From NCBI RefSeq assembly GCF_004362825.1, contig NZ_SNXZ01000001.1, positions 868,001-932,000 of the forward strand: a DNA stretch of 64,000 nucleotides, given 5' to 3'. The position numbers and the translations under genes were made by a program. The notes under the pieces are model-generated. The model saw only the letters and a program-made list of their open reading frames with translations, was not told the DNA's origin and ran no database searches. The stretch is from Labedaea rhizosphaerae (GTDB lineage Bacteria; Actinomycetota; Actinomycetes; Mycobacteriales; Pseudonocardiaceae). Position 1 is the stretch's first letter, and each line of letters starts with the position of its first letter. Positions 15,613 to 28,078 of the stretch are shown here, piece after piece.

Positions 15613-16833
15613 ATGCAGAGGTATCGGCGTCTGTTCGCCATCCGGGGCGTGCCGTCGACGGTGCTGCTGATGGTGCTGGCCCGCGTTCCGTCGGCCGGGG
15701 CGGGCATGGCGCTGACCCTGCACGTCGCGGTCGGCATGGGACGCGGCTACGCGGCCGCGGGCACGGTGGGCGCGGCGGCGACCGTCGGCATCGCCCTCGG
15801 CGGCCCGATGATGGGGCGAGTGGTCGACAAGTACGGCCTGCGCCGGATGCTGGTGATCACCACCATCGGCGAGGCGGCGTTCTGGTTCTCCGCCCCAGCG
15901 ATGCCCTACGTGCTGCTGCTGGTGTCCGGGTTCGCCTGCGGGATCGTGGCGATGCCCGCGATGTCCATCGGCCGGCAGACCATGACCGCGCTGGTACCCG
16001 AGGCCGACCGGCGCACGGCGCTGTCGCTGGACTCCATCGGCGTCGAGCTGACGTTCATGATGGGCCCGGCGCTCGCGGTGCTCGTCTGCACGCAGTTCTC
16101 CACGGTCACAGCGTTGTACGCGGTGGGCGGCGCGACCACGGCGTCCGGTCTCGCGTTGTACCTGATCAACCCGCCGATGCGGGCCGACCACGAGCGCGAG
16201 GAGCAGTCGCCACCGCGCCGGTCGTGGCTGACCCCGCGGTTCGCCGCCGTGCTCCTCGGCGCGGTCGGCGTCGTGTTCGTGCTGGCCGGGCACGAGGTCG
16301 CGTTGGTCGCGGCGCTGCGCGGCAACGACCAGCTGGACTGGACCGGCATCGTGATCATCGCGATGTGCTTGGCGTCCGCGCTCGGCGGCGTGGTCTACGG
16401 GTCGTTGCGGCGCTCGGTCGGGTTGCTCCCGCTGCTGGTGCTGCTGGCCGCGCTGACCGTGCCGATCGGCGTGTTCGGCAGCCAGTGGTGGGTGCTCGCG
16501 CTGATGCTGGCACCGGCGAACTTCGCCTGCGCACCGGCCATCACGTCGACCGGCGAGCAGGTGTCGAGGCTCGCGCCCGCGGGTGCACGGGGCGAGGCGA
16601 TGGGCCTGCAGGGTTCGGCGTTCACGTTGGGCGCGGCCATCGGCTCACCGCTGATCGGGCTCGTGGTCGACCATGCGCCCGCCGGGTGGGGCTTCGCCGT
16701 CGCCGGGCTCGGCGGGCTCGTGCTCGCCGCGCTGGCGTTCGGGCTCAGCCGGTTCGGGTCTCGGCCCCGGAGCCGGCCGCCGCTCGCGCCGCGGCCCGGC
16801 GACGCTCTCGCCGAGCCCGCGCCGTCAGGTTGA
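15613..16833 (+). CDS. MFS transporter
   Basis: The 406-aa protein has 12 predicted membrane helices, with GGPMMGRVVDKYGLRRML in the 2-3 loop (a form of the MFS A-motif) and GARGEAMGLQGSAFTLGAAIGSPLIG in the second half. It resembles the YcaD/SetA-like uncharacterised MFS proteins found in actinobacteria. The ATG at 15613 gives the usual short N-terminus before helix 1; upstream-extended starts add non-hydrophobic sequence. The ribosome site is poor. Its 3' end overlaps the convergent TerC gene by 89 bp. The substrate is unknown, and it is divergent from the TetR-controlled exporter. Confidence 0.85.
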   Translation: MQRYRRLFAIRGVPSTVLLMVLARVPSAGAGMALTLHVAVGMGRGYAAAGTVGAAATVGIALGGPMMGRVVDKYGLRRMLVITTIGEAAFWFSAPAMPYVLLLVSGFACGIVAMPAMSIGRQTMTALVPEADRRTALSLDSIGVELTFMMGPALAVLVCTQFSTVTALYAVGGATTASGLALYLINPPMRADHEREEQSPPRRSWLTPRFAAVLLGAVGVVFVLAGHEVALVAALRGNDQLDWTGIVIIAMCLASALGGVVYGSLRRSVGLLPLLVLLAALTVPIGVFGSQWWVLALMLAPANFACAPAITSTGEQVSRLAPAGARGEAMGLQGSAFTLGAAIGSPLIGLVVDHAPAGWGFAVAGLGGLVLAALAFGLSRFGSRPRSRPPLAPRPGDALAEPAPSG

Positions 16834-17515
16834 GGATCTCCACCAGCACCGAGAACGCGATCGGCCCGTACACGTAACCCTTGGGGATGTGCAGGTCGAA
16901 GCCCTCGGCGACCAGGCTGCCGCCGATCAGCAGCAGGAACGACAGCGCGAGCACCTTCACCGTCGGGTGCTTGTTGACGAACGAGCTGATCGGCCCGGCC
17001 AGCGCCAGCATGACGCCCATCGCGACGACGACCGCGCTGATCATGATCGACAGCTGTTCCACCATGCCGACCGCGGTAATCACCGAGTCCAGTGAGAACA
17101 CGATGTCGACGGCCACGATCTGCGCCACCACCGCGCCGAACCCGGCGACCTTGCGCCCGGCCCCGTCTTCGTCCTCGTCGGCGCCCTCGAGGTGGTGGTG
17201 CAGTTCGTAGGTCGCCTTGCCGAGCAGGAAGAGCCCGCCCAGCAGCAGGATGAAGTCGCGTCCGGACAGCTCGTGGCCGAACAGCGTGACCCACGGCGCG
17301 GTCAACCCGATCACCCACGACAGCGACGCGAGCAGCAGCAGCCGGGTGATCAACGCGAGCGAGAGCCCGACGATGCGGGCGCGCCCTTGCTGTTCGGCGG
17401 GCAGCTTGCCCGACAGGATCGAGATGAACACGACGTTGTCGATGCCCAGCACGATCTCCAGCATCAGCAACGTGACAAAGGCCAGCCACAGCTCAGGACT
17501 GGTCATCCACCCCAC
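16745..17515 (-). CDS. TerC family integral membrane protein
   Basis: The 256-aa protein has about seven membrane helices and the family hallmarks: LGIDNVVFISI near residue 25 and VDIVFSLDSVITAVGM near residue 140, where the Asp residues are thought to bind a divalent metal such as Mn2+. A charged loop (GADEDEDGAG) separates the halves. TerC/Alx proteins help metal export or metalation of secreted enzymes and confer tellurite resistance in some species. The GTG at 17515 has GGAGG six bases upstream. The basic, Ala-rich C-terminal tail overlaps the end of the MFS gene on the other strand by 89 bp. Confidence 0.9.
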   Translation of the reverse strand: MGWMTSPELWLAFVTLLMLEIVLGIDNVVFISILSGKLPAEQQGRARIVGLSLALITRLLLLASLSWVIGLTAPWVTLFGHELSGRDFILLLGGLFLLGKATYELHHHLEGADEDEDGAGRKVAGFGAVVAQIVAVDIVFSLDSVITAVGMVEQLSIMISAVVVAMGVMLALAGPISSFVNKHPTVKVLALSFLLLIGGSLVAEGFDLHIPKGYVYGPIAFSVLVEILNLTARARRERRRAAARAAAGSGAETRTG

Positions 17516-17625
17516 GAGGGGCCTCCCGCCACTAGGACATTTCGCCGTCCACTGTGCCAGGCAAATGGCGTAACTTCCGCACGTGCCATGCCCCGATCCG
17601 GTGATTTCTTGCCAGGATCCGGGTC

Positions 17626-18588
17626 ATGTCGACCACTCCGTCCCGCCGCACGATCCTCAAGGCCACCGGCATCGGCCTGCTCGGCCTGGGCGCCGCGGCG
17701 GCGGTGCCGTCCGCGACCGCCGCCGCCACCGTGCCCACGTCCAGCCGCTTCGACCTCAGCCAGCCCTCCTACGAGCGGTTCCGCTCGGTCAGCCTGCACG
17801 AGTCGCACCACGCGATGCAGGGCATGGCCTACGACAACGTCAACCGCAGGCTCTACATCGCCCAGATCCGCAATGGCAGCGACGGCGACGACCTGTGCAT
17901 CAACCAGCTGTCCATCGAGGGCGAGCTGACCGGGCACATGCACGTGAACAACGCCGGGCACGGGGTGTCCATCGGCGTGGAGCCGGTCGGGTCGGCGTCC
18001 TGCATCTGGATGGAGAGCAACTCCAGCGAGCACAGCGACGACGGCCGGGGCACCGCGCTGGCCCGGTTCAAGTTCGTCAACGGCGGCACCCCGTCGTCGG
18101 TGAAGAAGTTCCTCACCGGCAGCAAGTCGATCACGTGCGCGACCGACCCGGTCTACAAGCGACTGCTGGTGCGGCGCAGCGAGGGCGGCCACATGCACTA
18201 CCGCCTGTTCTCGCTGGCCGACGCGGCGGCGGGCCGGTTCAGCAGCCCGTTGGCGAGCTTCGACCAGCCCAAGCTCGGCGACGGTTCGGTGACGTTCCAG
18301 GGCTACACGGTGCTGGGCCGCTACCTGTACACATTGGACGGCACCGGCCACGCCGACGCGTCCGACATCAACTCCTACGTCACGGCGATCGACATGAACT
18401 CCGGCAAGGTGGTGCAGCGGTCGCTGACCAAGGCGGGCAAGACACTGGTCTTCCGGGAGCCGGAAGGGATGATGGTCTACAAGACCGTCGGCGGTCACCT
18501 GCGCCTGTGCTTCGGGTTCGCGTCGCGGCCCAGCATGTCCAGCTCCACCCGCTACGCGAGCGTGTACTACAAGGACGTGCTGATCTGA
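17626..18588 (+). CDS. Tat-exported beta-propeller protein, TagC/P68-like
   Basis: The 320-aa product has a twin-arginine signal (SRRTILKATGIGLLGLGAAA) ending near ATAAATVP. The mature part begins with the FDLSQPSYERFRSVSLHESHHAMQGMAYD pattern (in pieces) shared by actinobacterial proteins often labelled teichoic acid biosynthesis protein C and by the phage P68-type receptor-binding propeller. Conserved blocks are NRRLYIAQIRNGS, HGVSIGVEPVGS and FREPEGMMVY. The five-bladed propeller likely binds cell-surface glycopolymers; enzyme activity is not established. It stands alone between TerC and a strong terminator. Confidence 0.75.
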   Translation: MSTTPSRRTILKATGIGLLGLGAAAAVPSATAAATVPTSSRFDLSQPSYERFRSVSLHESHHAMQGMAYDNVNRRLYIAQIRNGSDGDDLCINQLSIEGELTGHMHVNNAGHGVSIGVEPVGSASCIWMESNSSEHSDDGRGTALARFKFVNGGTPSSVKKFLTGSKSITCATDPVYKRLLVRRSEGGHMHYRLFSLADAAAGRFSSPLASFDQPKLGDGSVTFQGYTVLGRYLYTLDGTGHADASDINSYVTAIDMNSGKVVQRSLTKAGKTLVFREPEGMMVYKTVGGHLRLCFGFASRPSMSSSTRYASVYYKDVLI

Positions 18589-18599
18589 CCCCCCACGGC

Positions 18600-18636
18600 A
18601 AAAGCCGCGCACCCGGTCATCGGGTGCGCGGCTTTT
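18600..18636. terminator. Bidirectional intrinsic terminator
   Basis: AAAAGCCGCGCACCCG (18600-18615) and its exact complement (18621-18636) form a 16-bp stem with a 5-base loop and a T run on both strands. It sits between the convergent propeller gene and asd. Confidence 0.92.
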
Positions 18637-18646
18637 CCGTCAAGCA

Positions 18647-20985
<2,339 letters not shown>

Positions 20986-21172
20986 CGGGACGTCCCTCCT
21001 GCGGTTGCCGGGCGGCCCGCCCCCCACGTCTCGCTACGCGCCGTCCGTGTTTTCGACAGGCTACCGGCAAGGCGCTGACCAGCCTCGTCGTCGTGTGGCC
21101 GGGACCACGTCCGGTCCACGATGCGGACTACCGGCTACTCTTGGTTGCCGTCCCCAACGGAGAGGATCGACG

Positions 21173-22396
21173 GTGTCCGCGACCGAGCTGACCCGGTCCG
21201 AGCCCGACCTGAGGGCGACGGATCTGGCGCAGTTGCGGACCGCGGCCGTGCGCCGTGTCCGGTTGGCCCGGTTGTTGCGGCTGACCGCACCCGCGTTGAT
21301 CTTCCTCGGCATCCGCGAGTTCAGCCTGCTCGTGGTCAGCTGGATGACCAGCAAGAACCAGATGTCGATGGGCGACGCGTTGACGTCGTGGGACGGCCAG
21401 TGGTTCCTGGCGATCGCCCGCAACGGCTACGACGGCGTGCCCGGCGACCTCGTCGACGCGTTCAACCGGCGCGCGGACGACACCCCGATGGCGTTCTTCC
21501 CCGGCTACCCGACCGTCACGCGGTGGCTGGCCGGGGCGGACGGCCCGGGCGGGATCGGCTACGTGGCGGCCGCGCTGGCCGTCACCATCGTGTGCGGCGT
21601 CGTCTGCTCGTACGGGCTCGCGCGGCTGGGCACCATCGTGCCCGGCGGATCGCGCAAGGTCGGGCTGGTGTTGGTGGCGCTCTTCGCCGCGGCGCCGATG
21701 TCGATCGTGCTCGAGATGACCTACTCCGAGGCGATGTTCTGCGCGCTCGCGGTGTGGGCGGTGCTCGGGGTCCTTGAGCGCAACTGGCTGGTGGCCGGGG
21801 TCGCGTGCGGGCTCGCCGGGCTCGTCCGGCCGACGTCCGCGGCGCTGATCGCCGCCGTCGGGGTCGCCGCGATCGTCGCGGTCGTGCGCAAGCAGGACGG
21901 CTGGCGGCCGTGGGCCACGCTGGTGCTCGCGCCGTTCGGGCTGGTGGCGTACCTGCTGTGGGTGGCGTCGCGGACCGACGACCTGTTCGGCTGGTTCACG
22001 CTGCAGGACCAGGGCTGGGACTCCGGCTTCGACGGCGGCGCGGCGACGGTGAAGTACATCGCGTCGGCGCTGGCCACCGGCTCGTCCGTGCTCGAGGTGG
22101 CGACGGTCGGGCTGATCGTGGCCGCGCTGGTGCTCCTCGGCGCGATGATCCGCGGCCGGCTGCCGTGGCCGCTGATCGTCTACGGCGCCGGCGTGCTGGT
22201 GATGGACCTCGGCTCGAACGGCCTCTTCAACTCCAAGGCGCGCTTGATGGTGCCCGCGTTCGTGCTGCTGTTGCCATTGGCGATCGGGCTCGTGCGGCGC
22301 CGACCCGCGACGCTGTGGCTCACGCTCGCCGGGTTCGTCCTCGCCGGGTGCTGGTTCGGCGCCTACTCGATCACCGGCTGGCACTATGCGATCTGA
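21173..22396 (+). CDS. PIG-V-like mannosyltransferase (GT-C membrane protein)
   Basis: The 407-aa protein has about nine to ten membrane helices. The first luminal loop holds SWDGQWFLAIARNGY, the GT-C signature shared with PIG-V/GPI mannosyltransferase II and actinobacterial relatives, followed by AFFPGYP. It probably moves mannose from polyprenyl-phosphate-mannose to an acceptor outside the membrane. The GTG at 21173 is chosen: GGAGAGGA lies seven bases upstream, while the longer frame would run antisense through lysC. Transcription diverges from lysC across about 190 bp. It overlaps the nitroreductase gene by 11 bp. Confidence 0.82.
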   Translation: MSATELTRSEPDLRATDLAQLRTAAVRRVRLARLLRLTAPALIFLGIREFSLLVVSWMTSKNQMSMGDALTSWDGQWFLAIARNGYDGVPGDLVDAFNRRADDTPMAFFPGYPTVTRWLAGADGPGGIGYVAAALAVTIVCGVVCSYGLARLGTIVPGGSRKVGLVLVALFAAAPMSIVLEMTYSEAMFCALAVWAVLGVLERNWLVAGVACGLAGLVRPTSAALIAAVGVAAIVAVVRKQDGWRPWATLVLAPFGLVAYLLWVASRTDDLFGWFTLQDQGWDSGFDGGAATVKYIASALATGSSVLEVATVGLIVAALVLLGAMIRGRLPWPLIVYGAGVLVMDLGSNGLFNSKARLMVPAFVLLLPLAIGLVRRRPATLWLTLAGFVLAGCWFGAYSITGWHYAI

Positions 22397-22994
22397 CTTT
22401 GGGCGATCTGACTTTGGGCCATCTGATCCTGAGCTGCATCCCTTGATCGCCCAACGCTGGAGCCCGCGCGCCCTCGTGCCGACTGCGACCGTTCCGGACG
22501 AGGCGCTGCGCTCGATGCTGGAAGCCGCGCGCTGGGCGCCTTCGTGGGGCAACACCCAGCCGGCGCGTTACCTCGTCGGGCGCCGCGGCGACGCGACCTT
22601 CGGCGCGATCTTCGAAACCCTGAGCCGCGGCAACAAGAGCTGGGCCGGCGCCGCCGCCGTGCTGCTGCTGGCGTGCGCGGTCACGGTGAACGAGAAGGGC
22701 GACCTCCCGCTACCCGAGTACGGCGTCGGGCTGGCGACGGAGAACCTGGTGCTGCAGGCGGTCGCGAAAGGCTTCGTGGCCCACCAGATGGGCGGCTTCG
22801 ACCGCGACGCGGCACGCTCGGCCTTCGCATTGCCGGACGACGTGCGGCCGCTCGTCGTCGTGGCCATCGGGGTGCTCGGCTCACCGGACCTGCTGCCCGA
22901 GGAACGCCGGGAGCGCGAGACCCGACCGCGTCAGCGGCTTCCGTTGGCAGAGCTGGCTTTCACCGACACCTGGGGCAAACCCGCAAGGTTCTAG
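22386..22994 (+). CDS. Nitroreductase family flavoprotein
   Basis: The 202-aa protein has the nitroreductase FMN-binding layout: RWSPRALVP near the N-terminus, ARWAPSWGNTQPARYLV, GLATENLVLQAVAKGF and the C-terminal REEE-like RRERETRPR. Such enzymes reduce nitro groups, quinones or flavins with NAD(P)H. The first 15 residues are a repeat, RSDFGRSDFGPSDPE, produced by a 15-bp tandem duplication; they are dispensable-looking and precede the conserved HPLIAQRWSPR. The ATG overlaps the mannosyltransferase end by 11 bp. A later start is possible, though no better codon with a ribosome site is visible. Confidence 0.87.
   Translation: MRSDFGRSDFGPSDPELHPLIAQRWSPRALVPTATVPDEALRSMLEAARWAPSWGNTQPARYLVGRRGDATFGAIFETLSRGNKSWAGAAAVLLLACAVTVNEKGDLPLPEYGVGLATENLVLQAVAKGFVAHQMGGFDRDAARSAFALPDDVRPLVVVAIGVLGSPDLLPEERRERETRPRQRLPLAELAFTDTWGKPARF
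22389..22433 (+). repeat. 15-bp tandem repeat at start of nitroreductase gene
   Basis: CGATCTGACTTTGGG occurs exactly twice (22389-22403, 22404-22418), followed by a degenerate third copy to 22433. The period keeps frame and adds RSDFG units. The first copy holds the stop codon of the upstream gene. Confidence 0.85.
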
Positions 22995-23157
22995 GCGAGG
23001 GTGGGGCAACTACCGACCCCCGTTTGCGGCTTCGCAGGATTTCCAAGGCACGGAGTGCATCGCGCCGCCGACTCGGCGAAGACGGCAGCACCACGCCAAG
23101 CACGACGATGACGATCGGAAGCGCGGCAACTGCCGCGAGCACTGTTACCAGAACCAT
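22960..23157 (-). CDS. Small single-span membrane protein
   Basis: This 65-aa frame starts at ATG 23157 behind a strong ribosome site (GAGGAGGAG about eight bases upstream). It encodes one hydrophobic segment (VLVTVLAAVAALPIVIVVLGVV) followed by a basic helix (SRRRDALRALEILRSRKRG). The last part overlaps the nitroreductase gene by 35 bp on the opposite strand and may be non-functional read-through. It diverges from the HTH-like gene at 23256 across 98 bp. No family is recognised; the ribosome site is the main support. Confidence 0.6.
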   Translation of the reverse strand: MVLVTVLAAVAALPIVIVVLGVVLPSSPSRRRDALRALEILRSRKRGSVVAPPSPRTLRVCPRCR

Positions 23158-23255
23158 CGCCTGTCTCCTCCTCGAACTTCAGAGTGAACAGTACGCAGTT
23201 CAGGCGATAGCAGGTTGGATACCACTTACCCTTCTACCGGGGTAGGCTTCCACGT

Positions 23256-23954
23256 GTGAGGACCTGGTTCGGCAACGCGGGTTGGATTCGGATCGAAGAC
23301 AGCACGCTGAGCGGAACGCTGTACATCCGCTTCGGTATCGCCGACGACAAGCGACCCGTGATGCGCGAGATCTACTTGGACGGCAACCGGGAAGTCCTGT
23401 CTCCCGCCCTACTCCGCCAAGTGCGCTTCGACCTGATCGAAGCAATCGTGAGCAAGAACATCGACCGCCTCGAGCGCAGCATTGCAATCCCTGGCTCCGA
23501 CCTGCACCGACTCGCAGCCCACTACGGGACTTCTTGGGGTTCAGGCACCTATGCCGGTGAATCGTGCGACGTGTGCGGCGGTCCGGTGAAGCACCGGACC
23601 ATGGCTGATGGCACGGACTCCGTCCGAGCCGTGCGCAACTGGGCGGCGCTCAGCTGGTACGCGCAATTCGACACCTCAGGCATTCCCCAAGTGCCAATGC
23701 CCAGAGACCGCCCTGCCGAGGACCTGGACTTAGAGGAGTTCCCCGACGTTAAGCCACCATCAGGTGGGGTGATTACGGACGACTTCTTGGCCGTTGTCCG
23801 CCACGCGTACAACCTGGCCCGAGCGAAGCGTCTGCCGCCCGCCCCAACCATCGGCAAGTTGGCAAACGTCAGTCCGAGGACTGTCCACAAGTGGGTGGCG
23901 AAGGCCAGAGAGCGGGGGATCATGCCGCGCGGGTCGCAAGGCAGGATCGGTTAG
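23256..23954 (+). CDS. Actinobacterial protein with C-terminal HTH
   Basis: The 232-aa protein is not a known enzyme. Its N-terminal third is beta-rich (WIRIEDSTLSGTLYIRFGI, REIYLDGNREVL), the middle has a CDVCGG pair of cysteines, and the C-terminal 35 residues form a helix-turn-helix of the replication-terminator/terminase-small-subunit type (IGKLANVSPRTVHKWVAKARERG). This layout is common in uncharacterised actinobacterial genes found near mobile DNA. The GTG at 23256 lacks a strong ribosome site. Codon use is less GC-biased than in neighbours, which hints at transfer. It ends exactly against the convergent small membrane gene (stops overlap by three bases). Confidence 0.65.
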   Translation: MRTWFGNAGWIRIEDSTLSGTLYIRFGIADDKRPVMREIYLDGNREVLSPALLRQVRFDLIEAIVSKNIDRLERSIAIPGSDLHRLAAHYGTSWGSGTYAGESCDVCGGPVKHRTMADGTDSVRAVRNWAALSWYAQFDTSGIPQVPMPRDRPAEDLDLEEFPDVKPPSGGVITDDFLAVVRHAYNLARAKRLPPAPTIGKLANVSPRTVHKWVAKARERGIMPRGSQGRIG

Positions 23955-24301
23955 GCGAGCCTGCGGATCAGGCGCGTCAGGACCGACGACACGATCAGCC
24001 AGAAGATCGCCGCGAGGCCGTAGTTGATCAGCACCCGCAGCTTCTCGTCGCTCGGCGTGAACAGGCTCTTGAAGCCCAGTGCCAAGGGATCGGCCCAGCC
24101 GGCGAAGAAGCTCGTGATGCCGTTGAGGGGGTTCGCGTTGCCGATCGTCAGCACCACGTGCACCGCCAGGATGAGGGCGAAGATCAGCCCGACCCAGCGC
24201 ACGACGCCGGCCACCACCCCGACGACCTGAGCCCGGAGCTCACCTGGAGCGCGCTGGGGTTCGCCCTGTGGCTCGGTGCGCTGGTCGGCGTGCTCAGCCA
24301 T
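23951..24301 (-). CDS. Small membrane protein, tandem paralogue A
   Basis: The 116-aa protein has a hydrophilic N-terminus (about 25 residues), one membrane span (WVGLIFALILAVHVVLTIG), a polar loop with FAGWADPLALGFKSLF, and a second span ending in RLIRRLA. The C-terminal block YGLAAIFWLIVSSVLTRLIRR matches YGLAAVFWIVVTGLIARAVA in the gene at 24392-24682, so the two are tandem paralogues. Both have the pattern of YggT-like or small actinobacterial two-helix proteins. The function is unknown. Confidence 0.65.
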   Translation of the reverse strand: MAEHADQRTEPQGEPQRAPGELRAQVVGVVAGVVRWVGLIFALILAVHVVLTIGNANPLNGITSFFAGWADPLALGFKSLFTPSDEKLRVLINYGLAAIFWLIVSSVLTRLIRRLA

Positions 24302-24391
24302 GTCCCGAGCATGGCACGCCGATCAGCACTCCGCTATGACGTCCGGGCTACGACGTCCGGACCAAACCGCTCGCCCGTGCGCCGGGGCGGC

Positions 24392-24682
24392 TCAGGCGAC
24401 GGCCCGGGCGATGAGGCCCGTCACCACGATCCAGAACACGGCGGCGAGGCCGTAGTCCAGGATCACCTGCAGTTTTGCGCCGCTCACGTCGAACAGACCG
24501 GGGAAGAACAGCGCGAGCGCCCCGGCCAGGGAGTGGATGAACCGGTAGAAGGCGTTGCCCGCGTTCGCCCCGAGGAGCACGAGGAAGATGAAGAGGATCT
24601 CGATCAGCGCGAACAGGGCACCGACCCCCAGGATGACCCTGGCAGCGGTGCCACGCGAGGAAAGTCGGCGAGTTGTCATCAT
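24392..24682 (-). CDS. Small membrane protein, tandem paralogue B
   Basis: The roughly 96-aa product starts at one of two adjacent ATGs (24682 or 24679). It has a span ILGVGALFALIEILFIFLVLLGANAG, a loop FIHSLAGALALFFPGLFDVSGAKLQV, and a final span LDYGLAAVFWIVVTGLIARAVA. Shared features with the gene at 23951-24301 are the NAxN/NAGNA loop, the LALxF segment, the KLxVxxxYGLAA block and the closing helix. It is transcribed away from leuA. The longer upstream frame would overlap the leuA leader and is not supported. Confidence 0.62.
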   Translation of the reverse strand: MMTTRRLSSRGTAARVILGVGALFALIEILFIFLVLLGANAGNAFYRFIHSLAGALALFFPGLFDVSGAKLQVILDYGLAAVFWIVVTGLIARAVA

Positions 24683-24690
24683 GTGTGTGA

Positions 24691-26706
<2,016 letters not shown>

Positions 26707-26724
26707 CCCGTTAGCCTTCGCCGC

Positions 26725-27945
26725 GTGAGCGATCTTTCCGGCCCGTTAGCCGGCGCCAACGCGGTCGGTTCGTTGGCGGGCGACGATGCGGTCGTCGTCG
26801 TGCACGCGGGTGAGGAGCCGCCGGACCGGTGGGTGGCGAGCCTGTTCCTCGCCGGTCCGACCCCGCGGTCGGCCGAGGTCGCGAGCTGGCGCCCGGACGC
26901 GCTTTCGGCGATCCGTGAGCGGTGGTCCGGGCCGGGAACCCTGGTGGTTTTCGTGCCCGAACCCCGCTCCGGCGCGCCGTGGCCCGAGTACGAGCACCAG
27001 CGCACCTGGGAGCTGCGCTGGGGCGACCGCGCGGACCAGGTCGTGTTCTGGATCCCCCGCGGCCCCGGCATGCCCGCCCTCACGACCAACGACGAATTCG
27101 GTCGCTGGAAGGACAGCGGCCGCGTCGTGCTCGGCACCCCGCCCGACGCGGAAAGCGTGCGCTACCAACGGGGTTACGCCGCCGACCAGCGCATCCCGGT
27201 CGCGTCGACGCTCACGGGCACCATCGACCTCGCCCTGGCGCGCCTCGGCTCCGGCGCGCTGCGCACCGGCGGCGAACGGCACGTGCCCCTGCTCGTCTGG
27301 CGGACGCCGTCGTTCCAGAACTGGCTGGCCCGCCAGACCGCGGCCGGCAACGAGCTGCTCGCCGGGCGTCTGGAGTGGACGTTCCGCGTCGGCGACGACC
27401 TGGAACGCGTGTTCCTGTGGGCGTTCCACGCCCACGTGCGCGTCGCCGCCGAGGACCGGGTGAAGACCAACGAGGTCGTCCTCGCCCGGCCGGACATCGC
27501 GACCGTGGTGGCCCACCGGCCCGCCGCCGAGGTCGCCGACACCGAAGTGGTGCTGGTGCGGGAGTTCCGCTCTCCCGCAGGATTCGTGCTCGAACTCCCC
27601 GGCGGTTCCAGCGAGGGCGACGAGCCGATGCGGGAGGTGGCGGCCGTCGAACTCGGCGAGGAGACCGGGCTGACCATCGCACCGGAACGGTTGCGGGCCC
27701 ACCACGTGCGTCCGCTGGCGGCGACGTTCAGCGCGCACCGGCAGCACCTGTTCTCGGTGGAGCTCACCGAGGACGAACTGGCGGCCGTGCGGGCGGTGAC
27801 CGGGCCGCTCGGGGAGACCGGCAGCTCCGAGCGGACCTATCCCCGGGTGATGCGATTCGGGGACCTTCTCGCCGGGGGCGAGGTCGACTGGACCACGCTG
27901 GGGGCGCTCGCCGAGGTGTTGTTGTCGGGCCGGGATTCGAGCTAG
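26725..27945 (+). CDS. Nucleoside 2-deoxyribosyltransferase-like / NUDIX fusion
   Basis: The 406-aa protein joins two domains. Residues about 20-170 match the Nuc_deoxyri_tr2 type: VASLFLAGPTPR, SWRPDALSAI, VFVPEPRSG, YEHQRTWELR, QVVFWIPRG and LTTNDEFGRWKDSGRVVLG. Residues about 250-400 are a NUDIX hydrolase. The NUDIX box starts at Gly294 and keeps the metal-binding glutamates (E309, E312, E313), but the usual Arg of RExxEE is Val308. The fusion suggests salvage or clean-up of (deoxy)nucleotides or nucleotide sugars. GTG 26725 follows leuA by 18 bp, so the two may be co-transcribed. Confidence 0.8.
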   Translation: MSDLSGPLAGANAVGSLAGDDAVVVVHAGEEPPDRWVASLFLAGPTPRSAEVASWRPDALSAIRERWSGPGTLVVFVPEPRSGAPWPEYEHQRTWELRWGDRADQVVFWIPRGPGMPALTTNDEFGRWKDSGRVVLGTPPDAESVRYQRGYAADQRIPVASTLTGTIDLALARLGSGALRTGGERHVPLLVWRTPSFQNWLARQTAAGNELLAGRLEWTFRVGDDLERVFLWAFHAHVRVAAEDRVKTNEVVLARPDIATVVAHRPAAEVADTEVVLVREFRSPAGFVLELPGGSSEGDEPMREVAAVELGEETGLTIAPERLRAHHVRPLAATFSAHRQHLFSVELTEDELAAVRAVTGPLGETGSSERTYPRVMRFGDLLAGGEVDWTTLGALAEVLLSGRDSS

Positions 27946-28078
27946 CCCTTCCCGGCGCCGCTCGGACTGGCTCATGCCTCGCCTGTCGTCAGGCTGGCCT
28001 GAGTGGCTCCCCTCCTGATCGTGCGGGGACAAATTTCCAGGTCGGTCGCCGCTTCGAGCGCTCGGCAACCTCGTGCAC

